Part shown: positions 23,350 to 34,501 of the stretch, piece after piece
Position numbering within the stretch: position 1 is the first letter of the stretch
Layout of the letters: each line of letters begins with the position of its first letter
Source: Ostrinia nubilalis
Taxonomy: Eukaryota; Arthropoda; Insecta; Lepidoptera; Crambidae
Direction: 5' to 3'
Assembly: GCF_963855985.1 (NCBI RefSeq)
Contig: NC_087107.1
Coordinates: 744,001 to 808,000 of the forward strand
Length of the DNA: 64,000 nt
Made by a program: the position numbers and the translations under genes
The notes under the pieces: generated by a model
The model's input: the letters and a program-made list of their open reading frames with translations, nothing else
The model's database searches: none
Told to the model about the DNA's origin: nothing

Positions 23350-24000
23350 TATATTGGTCCATTGTTATATACGATTCAATTGTCTTCTTTTGACATCATT
23401 TTGATCATTGGTACTTTTATCTTCTATTCCGTTAATTGCCGGATCAAAACTTTGAAAGGTTTGATTATAAGAAATGAAAACGTCCCGTATATGTTAGACA
23501 TTTACAAGGATATCGCGCATGCCGTAGACAAAGCTAAGAAAGGTTTCGATTATTTGGTGAGTATTTAAAACTACTTATTTGTCTTTAAAATAAATGTGTA
23601 CTATCATTTATCTTGTTGTTTCAGTATATGATAGCGTTGTTGATGACAGTTCCAGACCTGATAATTCAAGTTTACATCAGTTTGATGAAACTAACGGCCG
23701 AATACAGAAACGCCATTTAAATATTTGACGGCTTCTCAAATAGTTAAGCAGCTCCTAAACTTACATTTCGCATACTCAAAACAATATCTGAGCAGTTCTC
23801 AATTTTTAAGCACCTCTCAAATTAAGTCCCACTTAAACGCCACTCAAATGAATTTTCGAATACCGAAACGCAAATCAACGCTAAGCGTCACTCAAACAAC
23901 TGTCAAATCGTTTTAAGCAGCCGTCAAATTTGAGAGTGCTTACGCGGTATCTTAAATCCATCATAAATCCTATTCTTTATCAAAATAGTGGTAAATAATA

Positions 24001-25140
24001 ATGTCTGTGTCATCGTTATCGTCCCTTTCGAGCCTCGAGGAGGAAATGCCAAGAACTAGACGCAGGAACGCAATAAAGCTGAACGCTTTTGAAGAATATA
24101 ACGACATGCAATTCCGAGCGAGATTCCGCGTCTCAAAAGAAACAGGGTTGTTTTTAGAATCACAATTTGGAAGCTCTTTAAAACCCCTTACCAAACGTAA
24201 CAGAGCCATACAACCAGTGGACCAAATACTTATAACCTTACGGTTTTACGCAACGGGAAGTTATCAACGTGTAATAGGTGATATCTTCCACATCGAACAG
24301 CCAACTGTTCATCGAATAGTGCACAAAGTAACAGCCAAAATAGCTGCAATGAAATCACTTTATATAAACATGCCTACTTCAGATGAATTTGTGGACATCG
24401 CAAATGGATTTTATGGTATAGCAGCATTTCCAAGAGTTGTTGGGGCAGTGGACTGCACCCATATAAAAATTGTGTCACCAGGTAACTACCAAAGCCAATT
24501 GCTAAAATATAATTCTGTCTAGTTAAGTGCAGATGTTTTTGCATGTAACATTTATGTAAATTGTTTTTCAGGAGGAGCTCAATCTGAAGTCTACAGAAAT
24601 CGAAAGGGATATTTTTCATTAAATGTCCAAATGGTCTGTGATGCAAATTTACGAATTAGAAATGTCATAGCAAGATGGCCAGGATCTGTACACGACAGTA
24701 CAATATTTAATGATTCACCACTGTGTGCACAATTAGAGCGTGGAGATTTCGGGAATATGGTTATTCTTGGAGACAGTGGTTACCCATGTCGGCCCTATTT
24801 ACTCACGCCAATATTAAACACACAAACTCCTGCTGAAGAAGCATACAACCGATCCCAAATAAGTACCCGGAATCCCATTGAAAGGCTTTTTGGCGTCCTA
24901 AAGAGGAGATTTCCATGCCTACAAAATGGAATGGGCCTTAAAATAAAAAACATTCCTCCTGTTATTGTGGCCTGTGCAGTTTTGCACAATGTTGCTATTA
25001 TTAGACAGGATAACCTACAAGAAGCAGAAGACTCTTTACCCTATGTTGAGGAGGAGCCTACAGTTCAATCTATTGACCGGGATACCAACCAAAACTTTTT
25101 GATTAGATCAATGATAATTAATACACATTTTTCACATTAA
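24001..25140 (+). CDS. Harbinger DDE transposase
   Basis: Predicted 349-aa nuclease that cuts and rejoins the element. Exons 24001-24481 and 24572-25140, joined at phase 1 with GT/AG. The expected DDE residues are visible: the first Asp in V-D-C-T-H (end of exon 1), the second in G-D-S-G-Y-P, and the Glu in N-P-I-E-R-L-F-G-V-L-K-R-R-F. R-W-P-G-S-V-H-D-S lies between them, typical of the DDE_4/Harbinger nuclease. The N-terminal part contains an H-I-E-Q-P-T-V-H-R helix-turn-helix-like stretch. No internal stop, so it could still be functional if its partner protein is made. Confidence 0.9.
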
Positions 25141-25244
25141 AAACATTTATTTTAAATAATTCATGTACAATATAATGGTTGTGGATACAACACAATGTTT
25201 AGTTATTCGCATCGAGACATCTTAAATATGTTTTTATATCATGA

Positions 25245-25417
25245 TGTGACTGAGTTTGTTGCGGCGCTTCTTCTCAGCACTTGCCAAATGTTGGTCTCGA
25301 AGCGCTGGTAGGGTAAAAAGATTATGAGACATGTAGAGGCTCCTTAAGAGCAAAATGACGATTTGTAAGAACTATTTATTAGTCTAAACAAATAAAGAAA
25401 TTTTGACTTTGACTTTG
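25245..25417 (+). repeat. LINE/SINE 3' tail with TTTGAC repeat
   Basis: Matches 48820-49000 (ttgttgcggcgcttcttctc, gaagcgctggtagggtaaaa, aggctccttaagagca, gtctaaacaaataaag) and ends in (ttgact)n. It is inserted between the transposase and its inverted copy inside the Harbinger element. Source family not identified. Confidence 0.6.
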
Positions 25418-25798
25418 CATGTTAATATAAAGTGATTTCATTGCAGTTATTTTGGCTGTTACTTTGTGCATTATTCGACGAACAGTTGGCTGTTCGATGT
25501 GGAAGATATCACCTATTACACGTTGATAACTTCCCGTTGCATAGAACCGTAAGGTTATAAGTATTTGGTCCACTGGTTGTATGGCTCTGTTAAGTTTGGT
25601 AAGGGGTTTTAAAGAGCTTCCAAATTGTGATTCTAAAAACAACACTGTTTCTTTTGAGACACGGAATCTCGCTCGGAATTGCATGTCGTTATATTACTTA
25701 TATTCTTCAAAAGCGTTCAGCTTTATTGCGTCCCTGCGACTAGTTCTAGGCATTTCCTCCTCGAGGCTCGAAAGGGACGATAACGATGACACAGACAT
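25418..25798 (-). pseudogene. Inverted partial copy of the Harbinger transposase
   Basis: The minus strand from 25798 repeats the first about 370 bases of the transposase coding region (24001-24375), with the same start and R-A-R-F-R-V-S-K-E-T, H-I-E-Q-P-T-V and Y-I-N-M. A 9-base insertion introduces a stop (E-Y-K-stop) near codon 40, and the copy ends exactly where the TTTGAC tail begins. It is non-functional as a nuclease but could form a long hairpin RNA with the main copy. Confidence 0.85.
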
Positions 25799-25939
25799 TG
25801 TAGTAAGTCATAGTTATAAATAGTTAATAAACTAGTTTCTAAGTAAATGGCAAATAATACTTCAAATGTTTATAATGTTGGTTAAGGTCTAGAGGATTGC
25901 AGTTTTTTCAGTCTCAATTTTAAAATTTGCATTTCTATT

Positions 25940-28900
25940 TTATATTTTATTTATTTCCATTTTGTTTCTGTTGATCCAATATCTATTTTCTAATCTAGCA
26001 TTTCTTAATTTTGTTTTAAAATATTGTTGCTTAATGTTACTGCCATCTTTTCTTGGTTTCACTTGTCCTGAAATCCATAATATACTAAATTTGTAACTAG
26101 TAATTATTATACAGGTGATTTCTTTAAAGATTTTAATCAGTTTAAATTGTATAATGGAAATTAAATTAACTTTTTGTATTACTTGTGCACTGAAGCTTCT
26201 TAATACTTGTGTCCAAAGTAATGTTTGTGTCTTCATTGCCTGAAATTAGAAAGTAACTGTTGACTACATAATATAAAAACTGAAATATGGGACATAATTA
26301 AAATTGTTTCTTGAGTTAAATGTGACAATATTTCCTTCAATGATTAGACAGAGTAATTGGAAAGGTTAACAAAAATATGTAGGACTAGATTTTATTATCA
26401 TTTGTTCTTCTTTACCTTGTACATAAAATATCTTGATTATTGTGATGTGTTATTAAATATTATTTATACAAATTATTACCTGCTTTAATATATGTAACTG
26501 TGCAAAGTTCACTAATATTATTATTATCTTCTTCGACACAATTTGTTTTGGCCGTGGTCGTTTCATAGTCATGATCTACAATAAAATAAAACTTATTATG
26601 TCATGAAGCAAACTTTAAGAAGTATAATAATTAACTAATTACCAAGATCAGTGTTCATTATTATAACATTAGATGACATGTTCTCTTCTGTTTGGTCACA
26701 TGTATTTTGGTTTTCTGTATCTCCTGAAAAATAAATATATGGCTTTAGGATTAAATGTTTTTTTTTTTTCATAAATCTAATAATGACTTAAGAGATTAGA
26801 TTATTTTTATTGGTAATGAGCAATCTCACAGAAAACTTGTTACTTTATTTTATACTTATTAGTTAGGTAAAGTTACAATAATACTAAATAAATATACTAT
26901 AGGAGCAATGAAAACCATTTGGAACAGCTAGTTAATAGTTTACTACAAGGAAGTAAACACTAACCAAAATAAAATGCAGCATCATCATATGGGTTAGACA
27001 ATGGTTTGATTTGACAACCAGCCATGGCTAAAATCTGTTGGTCTTGCTCTGTGAGAGTGCTTTTGTAGGTTCCACCACCCGTGCGATTAATTTCTTTCTA
27101 TAAAATAAATAAATTGTATTTAAATAGTATTTTAGTCAGGTTAAAGTATATTATGATTTGAACTTACCTTGTCAAGAGATGCCTTCTTTTGAATTTCTCT
27201 AGTTTTTTCATAAAACTGAAGACGCTAAAAATAAAGGACTTTTTTAATATGTTTGTTTGCGCGCTTATGTTGGCAACAAAGAGTTCTCATGTTCTACTGT
27301 TGGTATACATGCGTGCATCTTCCCGACCATTCGCCAAAGTTCCTTGGCGTCTAACGCCATCTATTTCTCCGCGGCGTAAACTGTTGTGCCGCCTACCAAA
27401 CATTTGAAAGGAAAAAGACAGTTGCCCGTTGCCCATACTCCATTTTTCACGTGTGCATCTACGCCGCTACAAAAAACTATTTTATTCTATCGTTTGGTGA
27501 TTTTGTGCGAAGTGCAGTGTTTTCCGCTATTCGAACGACGCCCTCTGATATTGGATTGCCACAAGGAGTGCTGGAACTGGGAAAGGGAGCCCGGTGTCGC
27601 TGTTACCAGGTCAGTGCATGAGTCTCACATAATCCCAATATATCGGGTAAACTCCTTCCTCGGCAACTCACACAGTTATTCTATTCCCGCATCGCATTTT
27701 CTATTTAATTTCTCTTAAAACAAATACGTAACAAACCCCTCGCATCACCAATTTTATGGTCCTTCGAGCCGGATTTAACCAGCCCCGTTCTATATTTATT
27801 TACGCTATAATCCTTGTTACGTATTTTAATACCTATATATTATATTGTTATATACATTTTAACGCATCTATAACTGTGTTTCGCATCGCATTTTGCTCAA
27901 ACTACGCATATTTTTTCATCTAACGCAAACTCGCTCGCTTTGAAACGACGTCCAAAATGGCGTCCGCTACAAAATTAAAATTTGTCGTTGCTAAAAAGCA
28001 AGCCATTTTCGCTCGCATTAATGAAATCTTTACTGTTGCAAAGAATATTTCGATCTCAAAAGAAATAACTAAGTCTCAACAAGCATTTTTAGCTTCATGT
28101 TCAACTTTACCAAAATTGTATGATGAATTTAATTCGCTTTGCGATCAGCATAATCTTTTAGAGATGGAGTTGAATCCCGTAGCTGTTCCCAATTTTAGTG
28201 ATTGGTCATCCTTTGAGGAGCTTTATTCATACATTTCACAAACGCGTTCATTAATTGTTGAATGTCAGGCAAATACCGCACATACTTCATCAACAAAATC
28301 TGCAAACAGTGATACAATTAGATTACCCCCGATCGAATTACCTTCATTCGACGGAAATCCTAATAATTGGCCCCTATTTTACGAATCATTCAAAACAAAC
28401 GTGCATAACAACAAAGCATTGACCAACGCGCACCGAGTGCAATATTTGATAGGTAAATTGAGTGGCTCGGCGCTCAAGACATTCGCAGGCATAATACCGA
28501 ATGAGGTCAATTACCCCACTATTTGGGAATCTCTAATAACTAAATATCAAGATAAACGTGCACTAGGCACCATGTATTTGAATAACATTTTGGACATTAA
28601 ATTAACAAACAGTTCGCCATCTCAATTAAACGATTTTATAGAAAACCTTAACTCATCTTTTGCCGCGCTAAAACAATTAAATATCGATGATTTACCTGAC
28701 TTCATCATAACGCATATCGCATTAAAAAAGTTAGACTTACAAACTGTGCAACAATTCGAATCATCGATTCGTGACAAGAACATACCGGAGAGTTCAGATG
28801 TTATCAATTTCATCCGCCACCATATTAAAGTCTTAGAACGAACATCTTCGTTTTCGGTTCAACAGACACAACCGCGACCGCGCTTTAATAATAATAACAC

Positions 28901-31900
28901 TACTAAAAGAGTGTCTCATACCTTTGCCATAACAAATGACAACACATCGGGAAATGCTAAAGTAAATACGTGCATTTATTGTAAATCGGTTCAGCATTTT
29001 CGTCTTTATGAATGCACCGAGTTTAAGAAAATGAGCATCAAAGATAGATTTCAATTTGTGAAACAAAATCATTTGTGTGTTAATTGTTTAGGGTCAAGTC
29101 ACAATACTTCAAAGTGCGGTTCCCAAAGCTTGTGTAAAATCTGTAATAAAAAACATCATTCTATGTTGCATTTTGACACCCCGGTTACTTCGCAATCCAC
29201 TCGCATTAATACAAATCAAATTACAACGCATTCACCACCTTTCGCGGCGCCTCCGCAGTCAGCGGCCCCGCCCGTAACCACCTCTGTGCAGCCGGAACGC
29301 TCTGTGTGCTTGCACTCGCAGTCCAGTGACAATTCCGCCACATGTTTAGGCGCGTATCAGGACGAGGCGGACGTCGTATTGACAACCTCACATAAAACCA
29401 ATTCTACGACAATACTACCTACCGCGCAAGTTTATGTACCTATTAATGGTAAACACGTAACTATCAGATGTTTAATTGACAGTGCATCGCAAAATAATAT
29501 TGTAACGCTTTCATGTTGTAATCAATTGAACTTGAATATTCAACCGCTAATTAATTCGACTATTAAAACTGTAGGGTCGCTCGATACCTCTGTTTTAGGT
29601 TTTGTTTCGCTGACAATTAAGTCTCGCGTCTCTGACGCACAATATAATGTAAAATGCTTGGTAGTCGAACATATTACTGACTATCTACCTACTCGCGTTG
29701 TTAACGCAAGCATAATCGACGACTTTTCGAATATCCCACTCGCCGATGATTTATGGAATTTACCTGGCGATATTCACGCAATTCTCGGCGCCCCGTTGTT
29801 CCCACATTTATTGCTCGGTGGTAAGATTATACCTACTGTGACATCTCGCCCGGCTGACGGTTCGGTCATTGCCCCTCACGCGCTCGAAACTACTCTTGGC
29901 TATATTGTTGTGGGTGAAATGGTTAGCTCCGTCGAACCTGGCAATGTAGCCTGGTCCTTCGGTCCTTTAATAAATGACAATTTGCATCAGTCTTTAACTA
30001 AATTTTGGGAGCTTGAGGAGTTTACTAGTGGTGGCTGTGACGTCAGTCCGGACGACCGCGAGTGCGAACGCAAGTTCTTATCGACAGTGTCGCGCGATTC
30101 TTCTGGACGTTTCATTGTTTCTTTGCCTTTTAAAGGGGATCCTAAAACATTAGGTAATTCGCATATTGGTGCTCAGCGTCGATTAGCTGCACTTGAGCGT
30201 AAATTCATCGCGCTGCCTACACTTCGTGAGGCGTATAATGAAGTAATTTCTGACTATTTAAAAAGAGGTTATTTATCTGAAATACCATACTCATCCGTGG
30301 CTTTGAGTGAGGGTTACTTCATCCCACATCACGCTGTAATTCGTCCCGATAGAACTACGACTAAAACGCGCATTGTTTTGGATGCCAGCGCCAAAACGGA
30401 CACTGGCTTTTCGCTCAACGATTTACTCATGACTGGACCTAACTTGCAGGCTGATTTATTTACATTGCTATTAAGGTTTCGTCAATTTGAAATAGCCGTC
30501 ACGGCAGACGTGCAACAAATGTACCTTCGCATACTTTTAGCAGATGATGATCGTAAATATCAAAAAATATTATACCGATTTAATGAAGACGAACTTGTTC
30601 GTATTTTCCAATTTAATTCGGTCGCATTCGGTCTTCGCTCGAGTCCGTACCTGGCTATGCGCACGATCCGACAATTGGCTCTTGAGGAACAGGATCGCTT
30701 CCCTCGCGCTGCAGAGGTCGCCACTCACGAAATGTACATGGACGATTTAACTTCGTCAGTTCCCACCGCAAATGACGCGATTCAGTTAGCTCATGACCTA
30801 ATCGCAATGTTTAAATCCGGTGGATTTGATCTAATAAAATGGGCCAGTAACTCGCCTGAACTTCTCGCTCATTTGCCTGAGTCTCATCGCGCCGCAATTG
30901 AATTCACCGATAATAGCGACACACTAAAGGTCCTAGGTTTGAAATGGCTACCTGTAACTGACACTTTCACGTTCACAATTAACGAAACTCCCGCTAATAA
31001 TACTAAACGCGTGATTTTATCTACTATTGCTCGCTTGTTTGATGTACTCGGCTTAGTTGCGCCTGTTATACTTTACGCCAAGCTTTTACTTCAAGATTTA
31101 TGGCTCGCTAAAATTGATTGGGATGAAGTACCACCTCAACCAATTATTGACCGCTTCACTGAATTTAAAAATGAATTGCCCCTTTTATCAAGTTTGCAAA
31201 TACCGCGCCACTTGGGCATATCAGCAGGTTGCACTGTCCGCTTACTCGGTTTCGGAGATGCCAGTCTTAAGGCATATGGCTGTGTAATTTTTTTGCATGT
31301 AACGCATCCGAACGGTGACATTTCTATGCGATTAGTATGTTCAAGGTCGAAAGTCGCTCCGCTCAAAATTATAACGCTCGCTAGGCTCGAATTGTGTGCC
31401 GCATTGCTTCTTTCTGAATTTATTAAACGAGTTCACGCCGCATTTGATAATCGCTACCCTATAAATGAAATATTCGCCTTTTCAGATTCCACTATCGCTC
31501 TGTCGTGGATTCATTCATCGCCGCACCGTTGGCAAATGTTTGTCGCCAACCGTGTTAGTAAAATACACGATAATTTGCCACCTGGCCGCTTTTTTCATAT
31601 AAACGGATCTGATAATCCCAGTGACTGTGTCTCGCGAGGTCTTTTACCTTCGCAATTAATCGCGCAATCATTATGGTGGCATGGCCCCTTATGGGCTCAA
31701 TCTCCCATCGCCGATTGGCCGATCGTGCCCTTTGTATCTTCTCATCTTGATGATATACCTGAAATGAGACCGTCGGTTACTTTAACTGCTGTATCCGATG
31801 TAGACGCATCGCCGCACCCCCTTCTTGAGCTCGCATCCCGGGTCTCGTCCTGGAAAAAATTAAAACGCATTACTGTTTATGTCTTACGCTTTATAAAAAA

Positions 31901-34501
31901 GATACCTAACTCACCTTCAATCGAAGCACCTCATCTGGAATCTGCTGAACTCGTTCTTCTTCGTACGCTACAGAAACAATATTTCAATGAAGATATAAAA
32001 AACATATCCAATGGTAACTTGCCTTCCGCATCTCTCAGAAAACTTGATTTGTTTATCGACAATGACGGGCTGCTCCGCGTTGGTGGGCGCCTTACTAACG
32101 CTGACATTCCATTTGAAAATCAACATCCAATTTTGCTGCCTCGTAGTCATCACATCGTTAATCTCATCATCGATGATTGTCATCGATCTAATTGTCATAC
32201 TGGATCGCATCTTTTAATGTCATTATTAAGACAGAGATATTGGATTGTATCTGCTCGCAACGTTATCCGACAGCGTGTTCGCAAATGCAATTTTTGTTTT
32301 AAGGTCGCACCTACTCATCCTTCGCCTATAATGGCAAGTCTTCCACCAGCTCGTGTTCAAGAAGCTAAAGCTTTCACCCACACTGGAGTAGACTATGCTG
32401 GGCCTATTAACATAACACTTACACGTAGACGTGGTGTTAAAAGTCAAAAGGCTTACATTTGCCTTTTTGTCTGCCTAACTACAAAGGCAATACACATCGA
32501 ATTGGCTTCGGATCTGAGTACTGAAACATTTCTAGACGCTTTTAAGCGCTTTCTTTCCAGGCGAGGTCCTGTCTCATGTATGTACTCTGACAATGGAACT
32601 AATTTTATCGGTGCTAAACGACAATTGGACGAACTTTACAGTTTCCTTTTCGCGCATGAAACGTGTACCGCGTTTCAAAATGAATTAACTGACAACCGCA
32701 AGATTATTTGGCGTACTTTGCCTGCTCGAGCTCCCCACATGGGCGGCATTTGGGAGGCAAATATAAAAAGTATAAAAACGCATTTATTCCGCACAATCGG
32801 TAATCAGCTGCTTTGTTATGAAGAGCTCTTAACTGTCCTAACTCAGATAGAATGTCTATTAAATTCGCGTCCGTTGTGTCTGTTGGCCGATCAACCTCAC
32901 CATATTTTGACTCCAGCGCATTTTTTAATGACTACACCTTTACAAAGTTTACCTGTAAGCGAACTAAATTCATCAATGCGTCTTTCTGATCGAAAATCCC
33001 TTTTGGATAAATTAGTGCGAGACTACTGGAAGAGGTGGCACTTAGACTATTTGCATACTTTACAAGTAAGACAGAAATGGAATACACCTGCTGTTCCAGT
33101 CAGTCCTGGGACTCTTGTTCTCATACATCATGATGATACACCACCTCTTCGTTGGCCCACTGGCATAATAGAACAAGTATATCCTGGTAAGGATGGGATT
33201 ATTCGCGTCGCTTCAGTAAGAACAACAACTGGAACTTATAAGCGTCCTGTTGTTAAATTATGCCCACTTCCTACTCAATAGCAAACACAGTTATAATCGC
33301 ATACAACCTCATATTTATATCATATTTTATACATACCACATTTTTGTCTTATATTTATATATTTGCTTTAATTGCCCTCCAAAACCAGTATTATATATTC
33401 CGTCACATTTTAATCTTGATCTTAACTTTATTTTAGTAATTCTGCATCATATTCTTTGAAAATCCCTAGTATTTTCAAGCCGGGGAGGATGTTTGCGCGC
33501 TTATGTTGGCAACAAAGAGTTCTCATGTTCTACTGTTGGTATACATGCGTGCATCTTCCCGACCATTCGCCAAAGTTCCTTGGCGTCTAACGCCATCTAT
33601 TTCTCCGCGGCGTAAACTGTTGTGCCGCCTACCAAACATTTGAAAGGAAAAAGACAGTTGCCCGTTGCCCATACTCCATTTTTCACGTGTGCATCTACGC
33701 CGCTACAAAAAACTATTTTATTCTATCGTTTGGTGATTTTGTGCGAAGTGCAGTGTTTTCCGCTATTCGAACGACGCCCTCTGATATTGGATTGCCACAA
33801 GGAGTGCTGGAACTGGGAAAGGGAGCCCGGTGTCGCTGTTACCAGGTCAGTGCATGAGTCTCACATAATCCCAATATATCGGGTAAACTCCTTCCTCGGC
33901 AACTCACACAGTTATTCTATTCCCGCATCGCATTTTCTATTTAATTTCTCTTAAAACAAATACGTAACAAACCCCTCGCATCACCAATGTTATATTCATT
34001 TTTTTAACTTATTCTATTCTAAAAATAATGATAAATAGATGATATTACATTGGCTTTGGCAATATTTTTCTTAGACCTCTGTTTGAGATTTTCATAGAGG
34101 TGGCGTAGTTGTTGCCATGTCCTACAGCCACTCATAGCAACAGCATTATATTTCTCACAAATACAATCCCAAGCTTCGCGCTTTTTAATTATCATTTGCG
34201 CATTTGTTTCTTTATTTTCTATAATATGCTGATAACTGAAAATAAAGGTTGTCAATAAGAAATTTAAGTACAGAAATGTACGCATAAGTTGTGACTTATG
34301 TTTTATTTACTCTTGGTATGGGCCAAGAACAATTAAAACACCTGCCAAAAGTGTGTTTAGCAATTAATATAATTACAAGATCGCAACATTGTTCAATCAT
34401 GTTTAGATTTCATTGTTTACTCACCTCTTGATTATATCTAACAGCAATTCCTTTTCAGATGCTGTGTAATTTAAACCGCGTTTCTTTTTATTATCTTCCA
34501 T
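25940..34501 (-). CDS. Harbinger Myb/SANT-like accessory protein (multi-exon)
   Basis: Harbinger elements encode a second protein that helps the transposase bind DNA or enter the nucleus. On the minus strand I infer exons 34501-34425, 34235-34049, 27224-27168, 27097-26965, 26723-26643 and 26575-26482, all with GT/AG; the C-terminal exon or exons lie in 26236-25940 and are uncertain. Exons 1 and 2 give 88 codons with the Myb/SANT-like fold: S-E-K-E-L-L-L-D-I-I, K-R-E-A-W-D-C-I-C-E-K-Y-N and R-T-W-Q-Q-L-R-H-L-Y-E-N-L-K. Later exons encode a coiled-coil-like stretch and an acidic linker. A full BEL element lies in the intron between exons 2 and 3, making that intron about 6.8 kb. Confidence 0.7.
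27254..27750 (+). repeat. 5' LTR of BEL copy A
   Basis: 497 bp, TG...CA ends. A 110-codon frame inside it is repeated in all four LTRs and is not taken as a gene. Confidence 0.92.
27957..33281 (+). CDS. BEL/Pao Gag-Pol polyprotein, copy A
   Basis: A 1,774-aa single frame. Order of domains by visible motifs: Gag with a DUF1759-like region (L-P-S-F-D-G-N-P, residues about 120-270); cysteine/histidine zinc knuckles about 335-400; aspartic protease with L-I-D-S-A-S near 505; reverse transcriptase from about 790 with Y-M-D-D near 926; RNase H with G-F-G-D-A-S near 1,100; integrase zinc-binding region about 1,400-1,450 and DDE core with G-V-D-Y-A-G-P (1,477), Y-S-D-N-G-T-N-F (1,543) and G-G-I-W-E (about 1,597); C-terminal DUF5641-like domain from about 1,680. 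No envelope gene follows. The protease has D-S-A where many elements have D-S-G. The frame is intact, so it may still encode active proteins. Confidence 0.93.
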   Translation: MASATKLKFVVAKKQAIFARINEIFTVAKNISISKEITKSQQAFLASCSTLPKLYDEFNSLCDQHNLLEMELNPVAVPNFSDWSSFEELYSYISQTRSLIVECQANTAHTSSTKSANSDTIRLPPIELPSFDGNPNNWPLFYESFKTNVHNNKALTNAHRVQYLIGKLSGSALKTFAGIIPNEVNYPTIWESLITKYQDKRALGTMYLNNILDIKLTNSSPSQLNDFIENLNSSFAALKQLNIDDLPDFIITHIALKKLDLQTVQQFESSIRDKNIPESSDVINFIRHHIKVLERTSSFSVQQTQPRPRFNNNNTTKRVSHTFAITNDNTSGNAKVNTCIYCKSVQHFRLYECTEFKKMSIKDRFQFVKQNHLCVNCLGSSHNTSKCGSQSLCKICNKKHHSMLHFDTPVTSQSTRINTNQITTHSPPFAAPPQSAAPPVTTSVQPERSVCLHSQSSDNSATCLGAYQDEADVVLTTSHKTNSTTILPTAQVYVPINGKHVTIRCLIDSASQNNIVTLSCCNQLNLNIQPLINSTIKTVGSLDTSVLGFVSLTIKSRVSDAQYNVKCLVVEHITDYLPTRVVNASIIDDFSNIPLADDLWNLPGDIHAILGAPLFPHLLLGGKIIPTVTSRPADGSVIAPHALETTLGYIVVGEMVSSVEPGNVAWSFGPLINDNLHQSLTKFWELEEFTSGGCDVSPDDRECERKFLSTVSRDSSGRFIVSLPFKGDPKTLGNSHIGAQRRLAALERKFIALPTLREAYNEVISDYLKRGYLSEIPYSSVALSEGYFIPHHAVIRPDRTTTKTRIVLDASAKTDTGFSLNDLLMTGPNLQADLFTLLLRFRQFEIAVTADVQQMYLRILLADDDRKYQKILYRFNEDELVRIFQFNSVAFGLRSSPYLAMRTIRQLALEEQDRFPRAAEVATHEMYMDDLTSSVPTANDAIQLAHDLIAMFKSGGFDLIKWASNSPELLAHLPESHRAAIEFTDNSDTLKVLGLKWLPVTDTFTFTINETPANNTKRVILSTIARLFDVLGLVAPVILYAKLLLQDLWLAKIDWDEVPPQPIIDRFTEFKNELPLLSSLQIPRHLGISAGCTVRLLGFGDASLKAYGCVIFLHVTHPNGDISMRLVCSRSKVAPLKIITLARLELCAALLLSEFIKRVHAAFDNRYPINEIFAFSDSTIALSWIHSSPHRWQMFVANRVSKIHDNLPPGRFFHINGSDNPSDCVSRGLLPSQLIAQSLWWHGPLWAQSPIADWPIVPFVSSHLDDIPEMRPSVTLTAVSDVDASPHPLLELASRVSSWKKLKRITVYVLRFIKKIPNSPSIEAPHLESAELVLLRTLQKQYFNEDIKNISNGNLPSASLRKLDLFIDNDGLLRVGGRLTNADIPFENQHPILLPRSHHIVNLIIDDCHRSNCHTGSHLLMSLLRQRYWIVSARNVIRQRVRKCNFCFKVAPTHPSPIMASLPPARVQEAKAFTHTGVDYAGPINITLTRRRGVKSQKAYICLFVCLTTKAIHIELASDLSTETFLDAFKRFLSRRGPVSCMYSDNGTNFIGAKRQLDELYSFLFAHETCTAFQNELTDNRKIIWRTLPARAPHMGGIWEANIKSIKTHLFRTIGNQLLCYEELLTVLTQIECLLNSRPLCLLADQPHHILTPAHFLMTTPLQSLPVSELNSSMRLSDRKSLLDKLVRDYWKRWHLDYLHTLQVRQKWNTPAVPVSPGTLVLIHHDDTPPLRWPTGIIEQVYPGKDGIIRVASVRTTTGTYKRPVVKLCPLPTQ
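33490..33986 (+). repeat. 3' LTR of BEL copy A
   Basis: Same length and, by eye, same sequence as the 5' LTR; preceded by the purine tract ending at 33489. Confidence 0.92.

Larger units (their letters stand above)
27254..33986 (+). mobile_element. BEL/Pao LTR retrotransposon, copy A (full length)
   Basis: Two 497-bp LTRs (27254-27750 and 33490-33986) begin TGTTTGCGCGC and end CATCACCA. The 5-bp target duplication is ATGTT (27249-27253 and 33987-33991). The primer-binding site at 27757-27776 begins tggtccttcgagccgg and fits the 3' end of tRNA-Tyr. A purine tract (ccggggagga) abuts the right LTR. One uninterrupted polyprotein lies between. The LTRs appear identical by eye, so insertion is recent. 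Location: an intron of the Harbinger accessory gene. Confidence 0.93.

Noticed and set aside
27386..27718. 110-aa ORF, repeated at 33622, 36015 and 42256
   Set aside because: It lies wholly inside the BEL LTRs and is repeated only because the LTRs are; no domain and no expected LTR protein.
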